A stretch of 64,000 bases of DNA, taken from assembly GCA_964521625.1 (NCBI GenBank), contig CAZFSM010000019.1, forward strand, positions 1-64,000, in the 5' to 3' direction. This stretch comes from UBA1444 sp964521625 (GTDB lineage: Bacteria; Bacillota; Negativicutes; UBA1444). Under the pieces are notes generated by a model, which saw only the letters and a program-made list of their open reading frames with translations, was not told the DNA's origin and ran no database searches. A program made the translations under genes and the position numbers. Below are positions 1 to 7,527 of the stretch, one piece after another; the stretch's first letter is position 1, and every line of letters starts with the position of its first letter.

Positions 1-758
1 CCCAAAATGAACCAGGGAAATACTTTGCTGAAACTGAACGTACTGTTGCCGGCGTTCTTTTTGGCGATGAACAGGGCGAGTATCAGCGTGACAGGAATAA
101 TCATCAGCGCACGGGTCAGCTTAACAATGGTGGCGAAGTTTCCCGCTTCGTTACTGTATGAATAGCCGGCCGCCACGACCGAAGAGGTATCATTGATGGC
201 AGTTCCGGCCCACATACCGAACCCGATGTCACTCATCCCCCAATAATGCCCCAGGCTGGGAAAGATGAGTACGGCTGCGATATTGAATAAGAAAATTGTC
301 GATAGGGAATAGGCGACATCCTTTTCACTGGCGGAGATGACGGGGGCTGTGGCGGCAATGGCAGAACCGCCGCAAATTGCCGTGCCAACTCCTATTAAAA
401 TACTCGTGTTGCCGGACAGTTTGAAATAATGACCGAAGATCCAAGCAGTAAAAAATGCAGCGCCTAAAGTGAACAGGATGATGTACAATGACTGACTGCC
501 CACAGCCACAACCTGAAATAGGTTCATTTCAAACCCGAGCAAAATTATAGAACCCTGGAGTATCTTTTTTGCCGTGAAACTTATTCCTGACTCGCAACAG
601 GCGGGGCGCCGCCATAATGCGAGCAGCATGCCAAGCAGTATGCCGCAGACCGGACCGCCGACCAAGGGGAAAGTGACACCCAGGAACGAGGCGACGACAG
701 CAATGGCAGCTACGAGAAAAACGCCGGACAATATTTGCAACATTGTTTGTAGTGGCAA
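1..758 (-). CDS. YeiH-family (UPF0324) putative sulfate exporter, C-terminus beyond the window
   Basis: The visible ~252 residues are a hydrophobic polytopic membrane protein of the YeiH/UPF0324 family, annotated elsewhere as a putative sulfate exporter. Diagnostic stretches are GTAICGGSAIAATAPVI, a GxxxNDTSSVVAAG-like segment (TAINDTSSVVAAG) and LGFEMNLFQV. I chose the TTG at 758 because AAGGAGG (767-773) sits 8 nt upstream; the in-frame ATG at 743 would be 23 nt away. The gene runs off the left edge. It is divergent from a LysR gene, the usual arrangement for this family, so control by that regulator is likely. Substrate is inferred from family naming only. Confidence 0.88.
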   Translation of the reverse strand, partial: MPLQTMLQILSGVFLVAAIAVVASFLGVTFPLVGGPVCGILLGMLLALWRRPACCESGISFTAKKILQGSIILLGFEMNLFQVVAVGSQSLYIILFTLGAAFFTAWIFGHYFKLSGNTSILIGVGTAICGGSAIAATAPVISASEKDVAYSLSTIFLFNIAAVLIFPSLGHYWGMSDIGFGMWAGTAINDTSSVVAAGYSYSNEAGNFATIVKLTRALMIIPVTLILALFIAKKNAGNSTFSFSKVFPWFIL

Positions 759-794
759 GGAACTCGCCTCCTTCCTTATATTTGTTATTGTTTG

Positions 795-823
795 ATGATA
801 GCACTTGAAATAAGAACTGTAAA
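795..823 (-). promoter_or_regulatory. Promoter of the YeiH-family gene
   Basis: On the minus strand TTTACA (818-823) is followed by a 17-nt spacer and TATCAT (795-800); each box is 5/6 to consensus. It overlaps the oppositely directed LysR promoter, so the two probably compete for polymerase. Confidence 0.5.
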
Positions 824-833
824 ATACTATAAT
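805..833 (+). promoter_or_regulatory. Promoter of the LysR-family gene
   Basis: TTGAAA (805-810), a 17-nt spacer and a perfect TATAAT (828-833). Transcription should begin near 840, just ahead of the palindrome at 846-861. Confidence 0.6.
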
Positions 834-845
834 TTTATGAACTAG

Positions 846-861
846 ATAGGTGATTGCCTAT
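846..861. promoter_or_regulatory. Palindrome, candidate LysR operator
   Basis: ATAGG-N6-CCTAT, a perfect 5-bp-arm inverted repeat between the presumed transcription start and the ribosome binding site of the LysR gene. The position suits autorepression. LysR sites are often short A/T-rich palindromes, but binding is inferred. Confidence 0.35.
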
Positions 862-879
862 GACTATAGGAGGAGACCG

Positions 880-1764
880 GTGAAGTTAAGACATTTGGGC
901 GTTTTTCTGTGTGTATGCGACGAAGGAAATATGACGGCTGCCGCAGAAAAACTTCACATGACGCAGCCGTCGGTGAGTCAGGCGATTGCCGAGCTGGAGA
1001 GCTTTTACCGCGTTAAGCTGTTTGAACGCCTGGGGCGCAAACTGTATCTCACGGTGGCCGGTCAGACGCTGGCAACCTATGCCAGGCACATTATCAATCT
1101 TAGCCGGGAAGCAGAAGAATCGATGCGTGAAATCCACCGCAAAGGAATTTTGCGGATCGGCGCCAGTACAACGATCGGCGCCAGCATATTAAGCGAGCTT
1201 TTGGCTGCATTCGTCGGGGAACATCCCCAGGTAAAACTGCAGACGGTTGTCAACAACACGAAAGAAATTGAAGAACTGTTACTGTTAGATCAGCTTGATA
1301 TCGGACTGGTAGAAGGGAACGTCGTTTCGCCGGGGGTTTTGGCAAAGCCGTTTATGCAGGAGGAAATGATCCTGGTCTGCGGGGCTGACCATCCTTTGGC
1401 GAAAAAACAGTCGGTCAAGCCAATAGATCTTGACGGTCTGGAGTTTGTTGTCCGCGAAGCCGGCAGCGGTACCCGTGAATTGTTTGAATCGGTAATGAAC
1501 AGCCAGGGGCTGCGCTGGCAGACTTATGGAGTGTATAATAATACTGAAGCGATCAAAAAAGCTGTGACTGCCGGCCTGGCACTGTCGGTCATGTCCGGAT
1601 TGCTGGTTCGGCGTGAAATTGATGAAGGAGCGCTAGTGGTCGTCGCGATCGAAAATATCCGTTTTCAACGGCAATTCAGTATCGCACATCACAAAAACAA
1701 GTTTTTGCAACCAATGGTTCAGCAGTTTATTCAGTTGTGTCTGCAATACGGAAAATATTCGTAA
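880..1764 (+). CDS. LysR-family transcriptional regulator (CysL/YeiE-like context)
   Basis: A typical LysR activator/repressor of about 294 residues. The N-terminal winged helix-turn-helix is plain (LRHLGVFLCVCDEGNMTAAA ... MTQPSVSQAIAELE), followed by a periplasmic-binding-like effector domain. An in-frame GTG at 850 exists, but the GTG at 880 has AGGAGG (868-873) 6 nt upstream and gives the normal LysR start (VKLRHLGVF), so I use 880. It is divergent from the YeiH-family gene, with overlapping promoters and a palindrome in between. By analogy with CysL/YeiE neighbours of YeiH genes it may respond to sulfur or anion status; the effector is unknown. Confidence 0.88.
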   Translation: MKLRHLGVFLCVCDEGNMTAAAEKLHMTQPSVSQAIAELESFYRVKLFERLGRKLYLTVAGQTLATYARHIINLSREAEESMREIHRKGILRIGASTTIGASILSELLAAFVGEHPQVKLQTVVNNTKEIEELLLLDQLDIGLVEGNVVSPGVLAKPFMQEEMILVCGADHPLAKKQSVKPIDLDGLEFVVREAGSGTRELFESVMNSQGLRWQTYGVYNNTEAIKKAVTAGLALSVMSGLLVRREIDEGALVVVAIENIRFQRQFSIAHHKNKFLQPMVQQFIQLCLQYGKYS

Positions 1765-1846
1765 AAAAGGGTTCCGGCATAAAAAAGCGAATTCTAAAAT
1801 TGCCATAAGAGTAAAAAAATCAGCCAACGAGGCAATGGAGGCAAAG

Positions 1847-3019
1847 ATGGACAGGGAGAATGATGCCGACAAATCCGCTTCCTGGAGGGACGCCGCAGAA
1901 AAGGCATTGCTTCGGGGAAAGATTGACGAGGCGTATCTAAATATTGATAAGGCGTTTGTGGCCAGCGGACGTACTGTCGACTTGCTGATGAAAGCAGATT
2001 TGCTATGGGCGGCAGGCGACGTAGAAAAGTTCATAGTGTTTATCGAAGACAACATGTACCGGTTTGAGGCCGACCTGAGCCCGCGGGAGCGAAAAGGACG
2101 TCTGGACCCGCTGCTGCGTAAAGGTGGTGAATATTTCCTGAAGACCGCCAACGCGCTTTACGAAGCCGACCGGTATCAGGAATGCGCCGAGTTTGCCCAA
2201 CTGGTATTGACGCAACATGCAGTTTTTGTGTCGGCGAAAAAACATCGCGATTTGTTTGAGTTTGCCTGGAGCAGTTCCTGCGACGCGCTTTTAAAACAGC
2301 TCTATGACGACAGACAATATGATCGCTGCATTGCGATCATCGACGACGCTCTCAGCAATTATCGCCAGTTGACGACCTGGGGTCAGCGGAACCGCTACCG
2401 CAAACTGCGCGCGTTTGCGTATTTCCGCCAGGGAGACTATGGAAAGGGTCTTTTCGGCTATCTGGCCGTACCCAGTGTGATTATGACGATCTGCCTGCTA
2501 CTGACGATGGGATTGGGCCTGTATTTAGCGTTTAATGCATTATCAGGCAGCATTTTGACTTCGGTTCGCCAAGTGGCTGCCAAAGTCGAGCCGCCGGCTA
2601 AAGGTGTCGAGACAGTCGCTACTCCGGCCAGCAAGGCAACGACAGTATCACGCCGCGCTGAAATCAAAAGCATTAAACTCTTTGAAGCCGATGCAAATAT
2701 TCCACTGGTTGGCGCACGAAAGTATCAGACGGAGTTTAGTCGCCAGAGCAAACGGATTTTTGTCGAAGTCCTCTATCGCAACCTTAATTTCAGGGTCGCT
2801 GACACTACATTACCGTTGGTAATCCAGTATTATGGACCTTCCGGTGCTTTGTTGCAGGAAATTGTCTCTACTTCCAGCCCGAAAAAAGAAATTGAATCGG
2901 CGATCACTTCTTTGGGCTGGCGACCGGAAGAGGGGGCTGCCTGGAAGAGCGGTCGCTACATTGTAAAAGTGACGCTGGATGGAGTAGTGCAACCGGACGT
3001 GGGTTTCGAAGTGCGATAA
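1847..3019 (+). CDS. Unknown protein: TPR-like cytoplasmic part, one membrane span, extracytoplasmic C-terminal domain
   Basis: No named family recognised. Residues ~1-200 are helical and TPR-like, with repeated AxxAxxxGKIDEAYxxI / ALYEADRYQECAEFA / RQYDRCIAIIDDAL patterns. A single strong membrane span follows at ~204-232 (VPSVIMTICLLLTMGLGLYL), then an Ala/Pro/Thr linker and a beta-rich domain (~280-390) containing QYYGPSGALL and LGWRPEEGAAWKSGRY. That last domain resembles the duplicated domain in the protein at 36321-37310. I start at ATG 1847 (GGAGG at 1837-1841, 5 nt away) rather than ATG 1835, which lies within the ribosome binding site. It is followed by a strong terminator and appears monocistronic. 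A scaffold or envelope sensor is possible but unproven. Confidence 0.72.
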   Translation: MDRENDADKSASWRDAAEKALLRGKIDEAYLNIDKAFVASGRTVDLLMKADLLWAAGDVEKFIVFIEDNMYRFEADLSPRERKGRLDPLLRKGGEYFLKTANALYEADRYQECAEFAQLVLTQHAVFVSAKKHRDLFEFAWSSSCDALLKQLYDDRQYDRCIAIIDDALSNYRQLTTWGQRNRYRKLRAFAYFRQGDYGKGLFGYLAVPSVIMTICLLLTMGLGLYLAFNALSGSILTSVRQVAAKVEPPAKGVETVATPASKATTVSRRAEIKSIKLFEADANIPLVGARKYQTEFSRQSKRIFVEVLYRNLNFRVADTTLPLVIQYYGPSGALLQEIVSTSSPKKEIESAITSLGWRPEEGAAWKSGRYIVKVTLDGVVQPDVGFEVR

Positions 3020-3029
3020 ATAATCATAA

Positions 3030-3076
3030 TACAGGCAGGTTTATTGTGAAAAGCAATAAACCTGCCTGTATTTTTG
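3030..3076 (+). terminator. Intrinsic terminator
   Basis: A perfect 17-bp stem (TACAGGCAGGTTTATTG, 3030-3046, with its complement at 3054-3070), a 7-nt loop and a following T-run. It ends the transcript of the unknown TPR/membrane protein. Confidence 0.9.
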
Positions 3077-3165
3077 CATTTTTGCCTCAATACACAGGAG
3101 AAAAGCCATCAACCATAGAATTAAATGAATAATTTAAAAATTCTTCCGTGAGGGGGCCGAAATAG

Positions 3166-3930
3166 ATGGGTGTGCTGGAAGCCGGGGTTATCGGCAAAGT
3201 CGCGATTGTCACCGGCGCTACCCGCGGCATTGGTCAAGCGATTGCACTGACGTATGCCGCAGCGGGGATAAAAGTCGCAGTTGTCAGTCGCAGCGCCGTT
3301 GACTGTGGGCAAACGGCGCAAGCAATAAAAGAAGCCGGCGGCGAGGCGATGGCTGCGTCATGTGATGTGACGCGGATCGAGGAATTTCGGTTATTGGTCG
3401 ACCGTGTGGTTGACCACTGGGGCGGGCTGGATATTATGATGAATAATGCCGGTACTGCCATTACCCGCAAGGCGATCGACATATCAGAGGATGAGTGGGA
3501 CCGGGTCGTGGATCTGGATCTCAAAAGTGTATTCTTTTGCGCCCAGGCTGCAGCTAGGGTTATGATCCCGCGTAAAAGCGGCAAAATCATCAATATTGCT
3601 TCGATTTTGGGCCTGGTTGGCGGCAATGGGCTGGTCCCTTACTGCGCTGCCAAAGGCGGGGTGGTGAACCTGACCCGGGCATTGGCCAGTGAATGGGCTC
3701 GCTATGGGATTCAGGTCAATTCTTTGTGTCCAGGCTATGTGATCACCGACATCAATCGGGACAAATTGGGCGATGAAAAAATGCAGGCGCCGCTGCTGGC
3801 CAAAACGCCAGCCGGTCGGTTGGGGCAGGTGGGAGATATGACGGGAGCCGCATTGTTTTTGGCTTCATCGGCGTCCGATTATATGACCGGCCAGGCGCTG
3901 ACGGTGGATGGTGGCTGGACGGCTATTTAA
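3166..3930 (+). CDS. Short-chain dehydrogenase/reductase (SDR, FabG-like)
   Basis: A 254-residue classical SDR that reduces or oxidises a carbonyl/alcohol with NAD(P). It has the Rossmann motif TGATRGIG near residues 16-23, the NNAG motif, the catalytic Ser in NIASILG and the YCAAK pair of Tyr and Lys, and ends with the common GQALTVDGGW. A G-rich ribosome binding site (GAGGGGG) lies about 10 nt before ATG 3166. It is 50 nt upstream of the 4-hydroxybutyryl-CoA dehydratase gene on the same strand, so a role on a hydroxyacyl or semialdehyde intermediate is plausible. A 4-hydroxybutyrate dehydrogenase role is only inference, since that step is usually an iron alcohol dehydrogenase. Confidence 0.88.
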   Translation: MGVLEAGVIGKVAIVTGATRGIGQAIALTYAAAGIKVAVVSRSAVDCGQTAQAIKEAGGEAMAASCDVTRIEEFRLLVDRVVDHWGGLDIMMNNAGTAITRKAIDISEDEWDRVVDLDLKSVFFCAQAAARVMIPRKSGKIINIASILGLVGGNGLVPYCAAKGGVVNLTRALASEWARYGIQVNSLCPGYVITDINRDKLGDEKMQAPLLAKTPAGRLGQVGDMTGAALFLASSASDYMTGQALTVDGGWTAI

Positions 3931-3980
3931 CCAGGTCGCAGGGGGAAATGCTCATTCGCAAAAGGTGAGGAGGGGCGCTC

Positions 3981-5453
3981 ATGAAAACGGCACGCCAATA
4001 TATCGACAGTTTACGCCAACGTAAAATTAAAGTGTATTTAAAGGGCCAGCTGTTGGACTCGCAGTCGTTGGTTGACCATCCGTTTATTCGGGGGCATGTG
4101 GCCTCTGCGGCATTAACGTTTGAGCTGGCCCACGAGCCGGAGAGCGAAGATCTGATGACGGCCACCTCGCATCTGAATGGCAAAAAAATCAATCGTTTCA
4201 CCCATATTCATCAAAGTGTCGAAGATTTGATGAAAAAGGTTAAAATGCTACGGATGATTTCGCAGAAGACAGGCACCTGTTATCAGCGCTGTGTTGGTTT
4301 TGACGCGATGAATGCGCTTTATAGCGTAACGTTTGAAATGGATGCAGCCTTGAAGACCGATTACCATTCCCGGTTCAAAAAATTCCTGGCCTATGTGCAG
4401 GAAAATGACCTGATGATTGCCGGCGCGATGACCGACACCAAGGGAGACCGCTCGCTGAAACCCAGCCAGCAGCCTGACCCCGACATGTACGTGCATGTGG
4501 TCGAGCGCAATGAAAAGGGCGTGGTGATTCGCGGCGCCAAGGCGCATATGACCGGCATGGTCAATTCGCACGAGATGCTGATTATGCCGACAGCTGCCCT
4601 CACGCAGGAAGACAGGGAGTATGCGATTTCCTGCGCGCTGCCGGTGGATGCGCCCGGCGTCTTTCATGTTTTTGGTCGTCAGACCAATGACGATCGGAAA
4701 ATGGAAGGCGAAATCGACCAGGGAAACGCGCAGTACGGAATCGTTGGCGGCGAGTGCCTGACGGTGCTGGATAATGTGTTTGTGCCCTGGGAACGGGTTT
4801 TCATGTGTGGCGAGACCGACTTTGCCGGTATGCTGGTTGAACGCTTCGCCTGTTACCATCGCCAAAATTACGGCGGCTGCAAGGGTGGCGTATCAGACAT
4901 CGTCATCGGAGCGGCGGCCACCATGGCCGACTACGGCGGCTATGGCAAAGCGGCCCATGTCAAGGAAAAAATCAATGAAATGATTCATCTGACGGAAACC
5001 CTGTACGCCTGTTCGATCGCCTGTTCGGCGGAAGGGAGTCAGACGGCGTCCGGCGCATACTATGTCGATCCGTTGCTGGCTAATGTTGGCAAGCATAATG
5101 TGACCCGGCTGATTTATGATATCGACCGCCTGGCGCAGGATATCGGCGGCGGCTTGACGGCGACCCTGCCTTCGGAAGGCGACCTGCGTCACCCGGAAAT
5201 CGGCCCGTACATCGAAAAATATTTTAAGGGCGTTGCTGGCGTGAGTACCGAAAACCGGTTGCGTATGGCCCGGCTGATTGAAAATATGACCGGCGGCACG
5301 GCCCTGGTTGAAAGCATGCACGGCGCAGGCTCGCCACAAGCGCAGAAGGTGATGTATGCGAAACTTGCCAATCTGGAACATAAGAAACGCTGCGCTAAGA
5401 AAATTGCCGGTTGCAAACCGGAAACGGAGACGTGCTTGAACGATAAAGAATAA
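3981..5453 (+). CDS. abfD: 4-Hydroxybutyryl-CoA dehydratase / vinylacetyl-CoA delta-isomerase
   Basis: A 490-residue flavin and [4Fe-4S] radical enzyme that dehydrates 4-hydroxybutyryl-CoA to crotonyl-CoA. The sequence follows the Clostridium aminobutyricum AbfD pattern throughout: HPFIRGHV, INRFTHIHQS, QRCVGFDAMNA, GAMTDTKGDRSL, ERFACYHRQNYGGC and SMHGAGSPQAQ. All four cluster ligands expected from the AbfD structure are present: Cys100, Cys104, His293 and Cys300. GAGGAGG lies upstream of ATG 3981. The preceding SDR is likely cotranscribed. No CoA-transferase or succinate semialdehyde gene is adjacent, so the rest of the 4-aminobutyrate/4-hydroxybutyrate route must lie elsewhere. Confidence 0.93.
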   Translation: MKTARQYIDSLRQRKIKVYLKGQLLDSQSLVDHPFIRGHVASAALTFELAHEPESEDLMTATSHLNGKKINRFTHIHQSVEDLMKKVKMLRMISQKTGTCYQRCVGFDAMNALYSVTFEMDAALKTDYHSRFKKFLAYVQENDLMIAGAMTDTKGDRSLKPSQQPDPDMYVHVVERNEKGVVIRGAKAHMTGMVNSHEMLIMPTAALTQEDREYAISCALPVDAPGVFHVFGRQTNDDRKMEGEIDQGNAQYGIVGGECLTVLDNVFVPWERVFMCGETDFAGMLVERFACYHRQNYGGCKGGVSDIVIGAAATMADYGGYGKAAHVKEKINEMIHLTETLYACSIACSAEGSQTASGAYYVDPLLANVGKHNVTRLIYDIDRLAQDIGGGLTATLPSEGDLRHPEIGPYIEKYFKGVAGVSTENRLRMARLIENMTGGTALVESMHGAGSPQAQKVMYAKLANLEHKKRCAKKIAGCKPETETCLNDKE

Positions 5454-5501
5454 ACAGAGCTTGCGAATATAGAACCGGGGTAAAAAAAAGGGGGGCTTTT
5501 T

Positions 5502-7487
5502 ATGTCTATTCGTAATCAGATTTTGTTGCCGATCATTTTGGTGGTCCTGTTGCTTGTCGGCGCAGCGGCAGGCGTCTCGATCTATCAATTTAGCGGCTAT
5601 GTCAATGAAACTGGTCTACAGGCTACAGACGGTTCGCTGAAAGGACTGGCCGCAGAAATCGAACGACGAAAGCAAGATGCCCTGACAACGGGAGCGTTGC
5701 TGGCTTCCTATCCGGGCTTTGCTGCCGCCGTTTTCGCGAATGACACTGCGGCTGTTTTAAACATGATGACCCCGTTGGTAAAAGAAGCAAAGTTTGATTT
5801 TATGACAGTCACCAATGCCAGCGGCATCGTGGTCGCCCGCGTTCATGAGCCGGCAAAAAGTGGTGACAGTGTCACAAACCAGGCCAATGTCGTTAGTGCG
5901 CTAAAAGGGACTGCCGCGGCCTTTGTCGAACCGGGTACGATCGTCAAATTATCGGCCCGAGCCGGTATTCCAATCAAAAATGCCGCCGGGGCAGTGGTTG
6001 GCGTAGCGTCAGTCGGTTATAACCTGGACCAGATGGAATTGGTAGATCGGGTCAAAAAACTGTTTGGCGCCGATTTCACAGTATTTCTCGGTGATGAGCG
6101 GATTTCAACCACCATCGAACAGAATGGCAAACGAGCTGTCGGAACCAAACTCGATCCGGCCATTGCTAAGATTTTGCTAACTGATGGAAAAGAATTTCAC
6201 GGCAAAGCGACGATTTTGGCACAACCTTATCTAACTGCCTATATGCCGCTCGCCGGGCCCACTGGTAAACCGATCGGCGTATTATTTTCCGGTCAGTCGG
6301 TCAAAGTTGCCGAGGACGCAATTGCCCGCACTCAAATGCTGATTGGCGGCATCAGTCTGATTTTGCTTGTGATCAGTTTGTTCGTGATGTTTTACGTTGT
6401 CCGCCGGATTACGCTTCCCCTGGGAATCGCCGTCGATGACTTGGCGCAATTGGGGGCTGGCAACTTTACCGCGTCAGTACCGTCCGAACTGCTAGGGCGC
6501 AAGGATGAAATCGGCAAACTGGCCACGGCGATCAATGCCCTGACCCAGAGCATGCGCGGATTGTTGAAGCAGATTGCCCAATCGTCTGATCATGTTGCCT
6601 CTTCGGCGGAAGAATTGACCGCCAGTGCGCAACAATCAGCGGAAGCTGCCAATAATGTTGCCCAGTCGATTCAGCAAGTGGCGATGGGCAGTGAGAAACA
6701 GGTCGGTGCGGTGAACGAAACTTCGGCCATCGTGGAAGAAATATCGGCAACCATGGAAGAAGTAGCGGCAACTGCCGGCGAGATGGCGACGTTGTCGGAG
6801 CAGACAGCCACAGCAGCGCTGCAAGGGAAAACCTCCATCGACAAGGCCGTGACCCAGATGGGTGAAGTAAGCCACGGCTCCAGACAGGCGCAGGTCGCTG
6901 CGGAAGAATTGAAGGCGAGCTCGGCTCAGATCGGTGAAATCGTCAATCTGATTTCGACGATCGCTGGACAGACAAACTTGTTGGCGCTAAACGCCGCTAT
7001 TGAAGCAGCGCGGGCTGGGGAACAGGGACGCGGGTTTGCCGTAGTGGCGGAAGAAGTTCGTAAACTGGCTGAGCAGTCTGAACAAGCAGCTCACCAAATC
7101 AAAGGACTGGTCGACAAAAACCACGGCAGTATTGGCAATGTAGTCGGCGCCATTGATGTGGCGATCCGTGATATTTCGCAAGGGGTGGAATTGGTCAACG
7201 TGGCCGGCAATAATTTTGCCACGATCAATAGTCAGATCAACCAGGTTACCGAGCAGGTATCCGTCATTGCCAAAGCGGTGAATGAAGCTGCCACCGGCAG
7301 TCAGCGCATCGTTTCGTCGATTCGGGAAGTAGAGAATTTGAGTCGCGATGCGGCTGCCGAATCACAGAATGTATCGGCGGCAACCGAGCAGCAATCGGCG
7401 TCGATGGAAGAAATCGCCGCGTCAAGTCAGGCATTGGCCAGACTGGCGGAAGATCTGCAGCGGGCTGTCGCAAAGTTCAAGATTTAA
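5502..7487 (+). CDS. Methyl-accepting chemotaxis protein with Cache sensor
   Basis: A 661-residue transmembrane chemoreceptor. An N-terminal span (~6-28) is followed by an extracytoplasmic Cache-type ligand domain (~35-265), a second span (~275-300, GGISLILLVISLFVMFYVV), a HAMP linker starting RRITLPL and a long cytoplasmic signalling coiled coil. The hairpin tip shows the canonical core GQTNLLALNAAIEAARAGE. It ends AVAKFKI with no CheR-docking pentapeptide visible. A G-run ribosome binding site precedes ATG 5502. It is the first gene of a same-strand signalling run with a phosphatase and a diguanylate cyclase. The ligand cannot be read from sequence. Confidence 0.93.
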   Translation: MSIRNQILLPIILVVLLLVGAAAGVSIYQFSGYVNETGLQATDGSLKGLAAEIERRKQDALTTGALLASYPGFAAAVFANDTAAVLNMMTPLVKEAKFDFMTVTNASGIVVARVHEPAKSGDSVTNQANVVSALKGTAAAFVEPGTIVKLSARAGIPIKNAAGAVVGVASVGYNLDQMELVDRVKKLFGADFTVFLGDERISTTIEQNGKRAVGTKLDPAIAKILLTDGKEFHGKATILAQPYLTAYMPLAGPTGKPIGVLFSGQSVKVAEDAIARTQMLIGGISLILLVISLFVMFYVVRRITLPLGIAVDDLAQLGAGNFTASVPSELLGRKDEIGKLATAINALTQSMRGLLKQIAQSSDHVASSAEELTASAQQSAEAANNVAQSIQQVAMGSEKQVGAVNETSAIVEEISATMEEVAATAGEMATLSEQTATAALQGKTSIDKAVTQMGEVSHGSRQAQVAAEELKASSAQIGEIVNLISTIAGQTNLLALNAAIEAARAGEQGRGFAVVAEEVRKLAEQSEQAAHQIKGLVDKNHGSIGNVVGAIDVAIRDISQGVELVNVAGNNFATINSQINQVTEQVSVIAKAVNEAATGSQRIVSSIREVENLSRDAAAESQNVSAATEQQSASMEEIAASSQALARLAEDLQRAVAKFKI

Positions 7488-7527
7488 GCCTTATGCAGGG
7501 AAGCGCCGATCGAGAGGGCGTGGCAGC

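Noticed and set aside
529..804. Minus-strand open frame with Arg/Cys-rich product overlapping the YeiH gene
   Set aside because: Out of frame with the clearly homologous YeiH-family protein and without family features.
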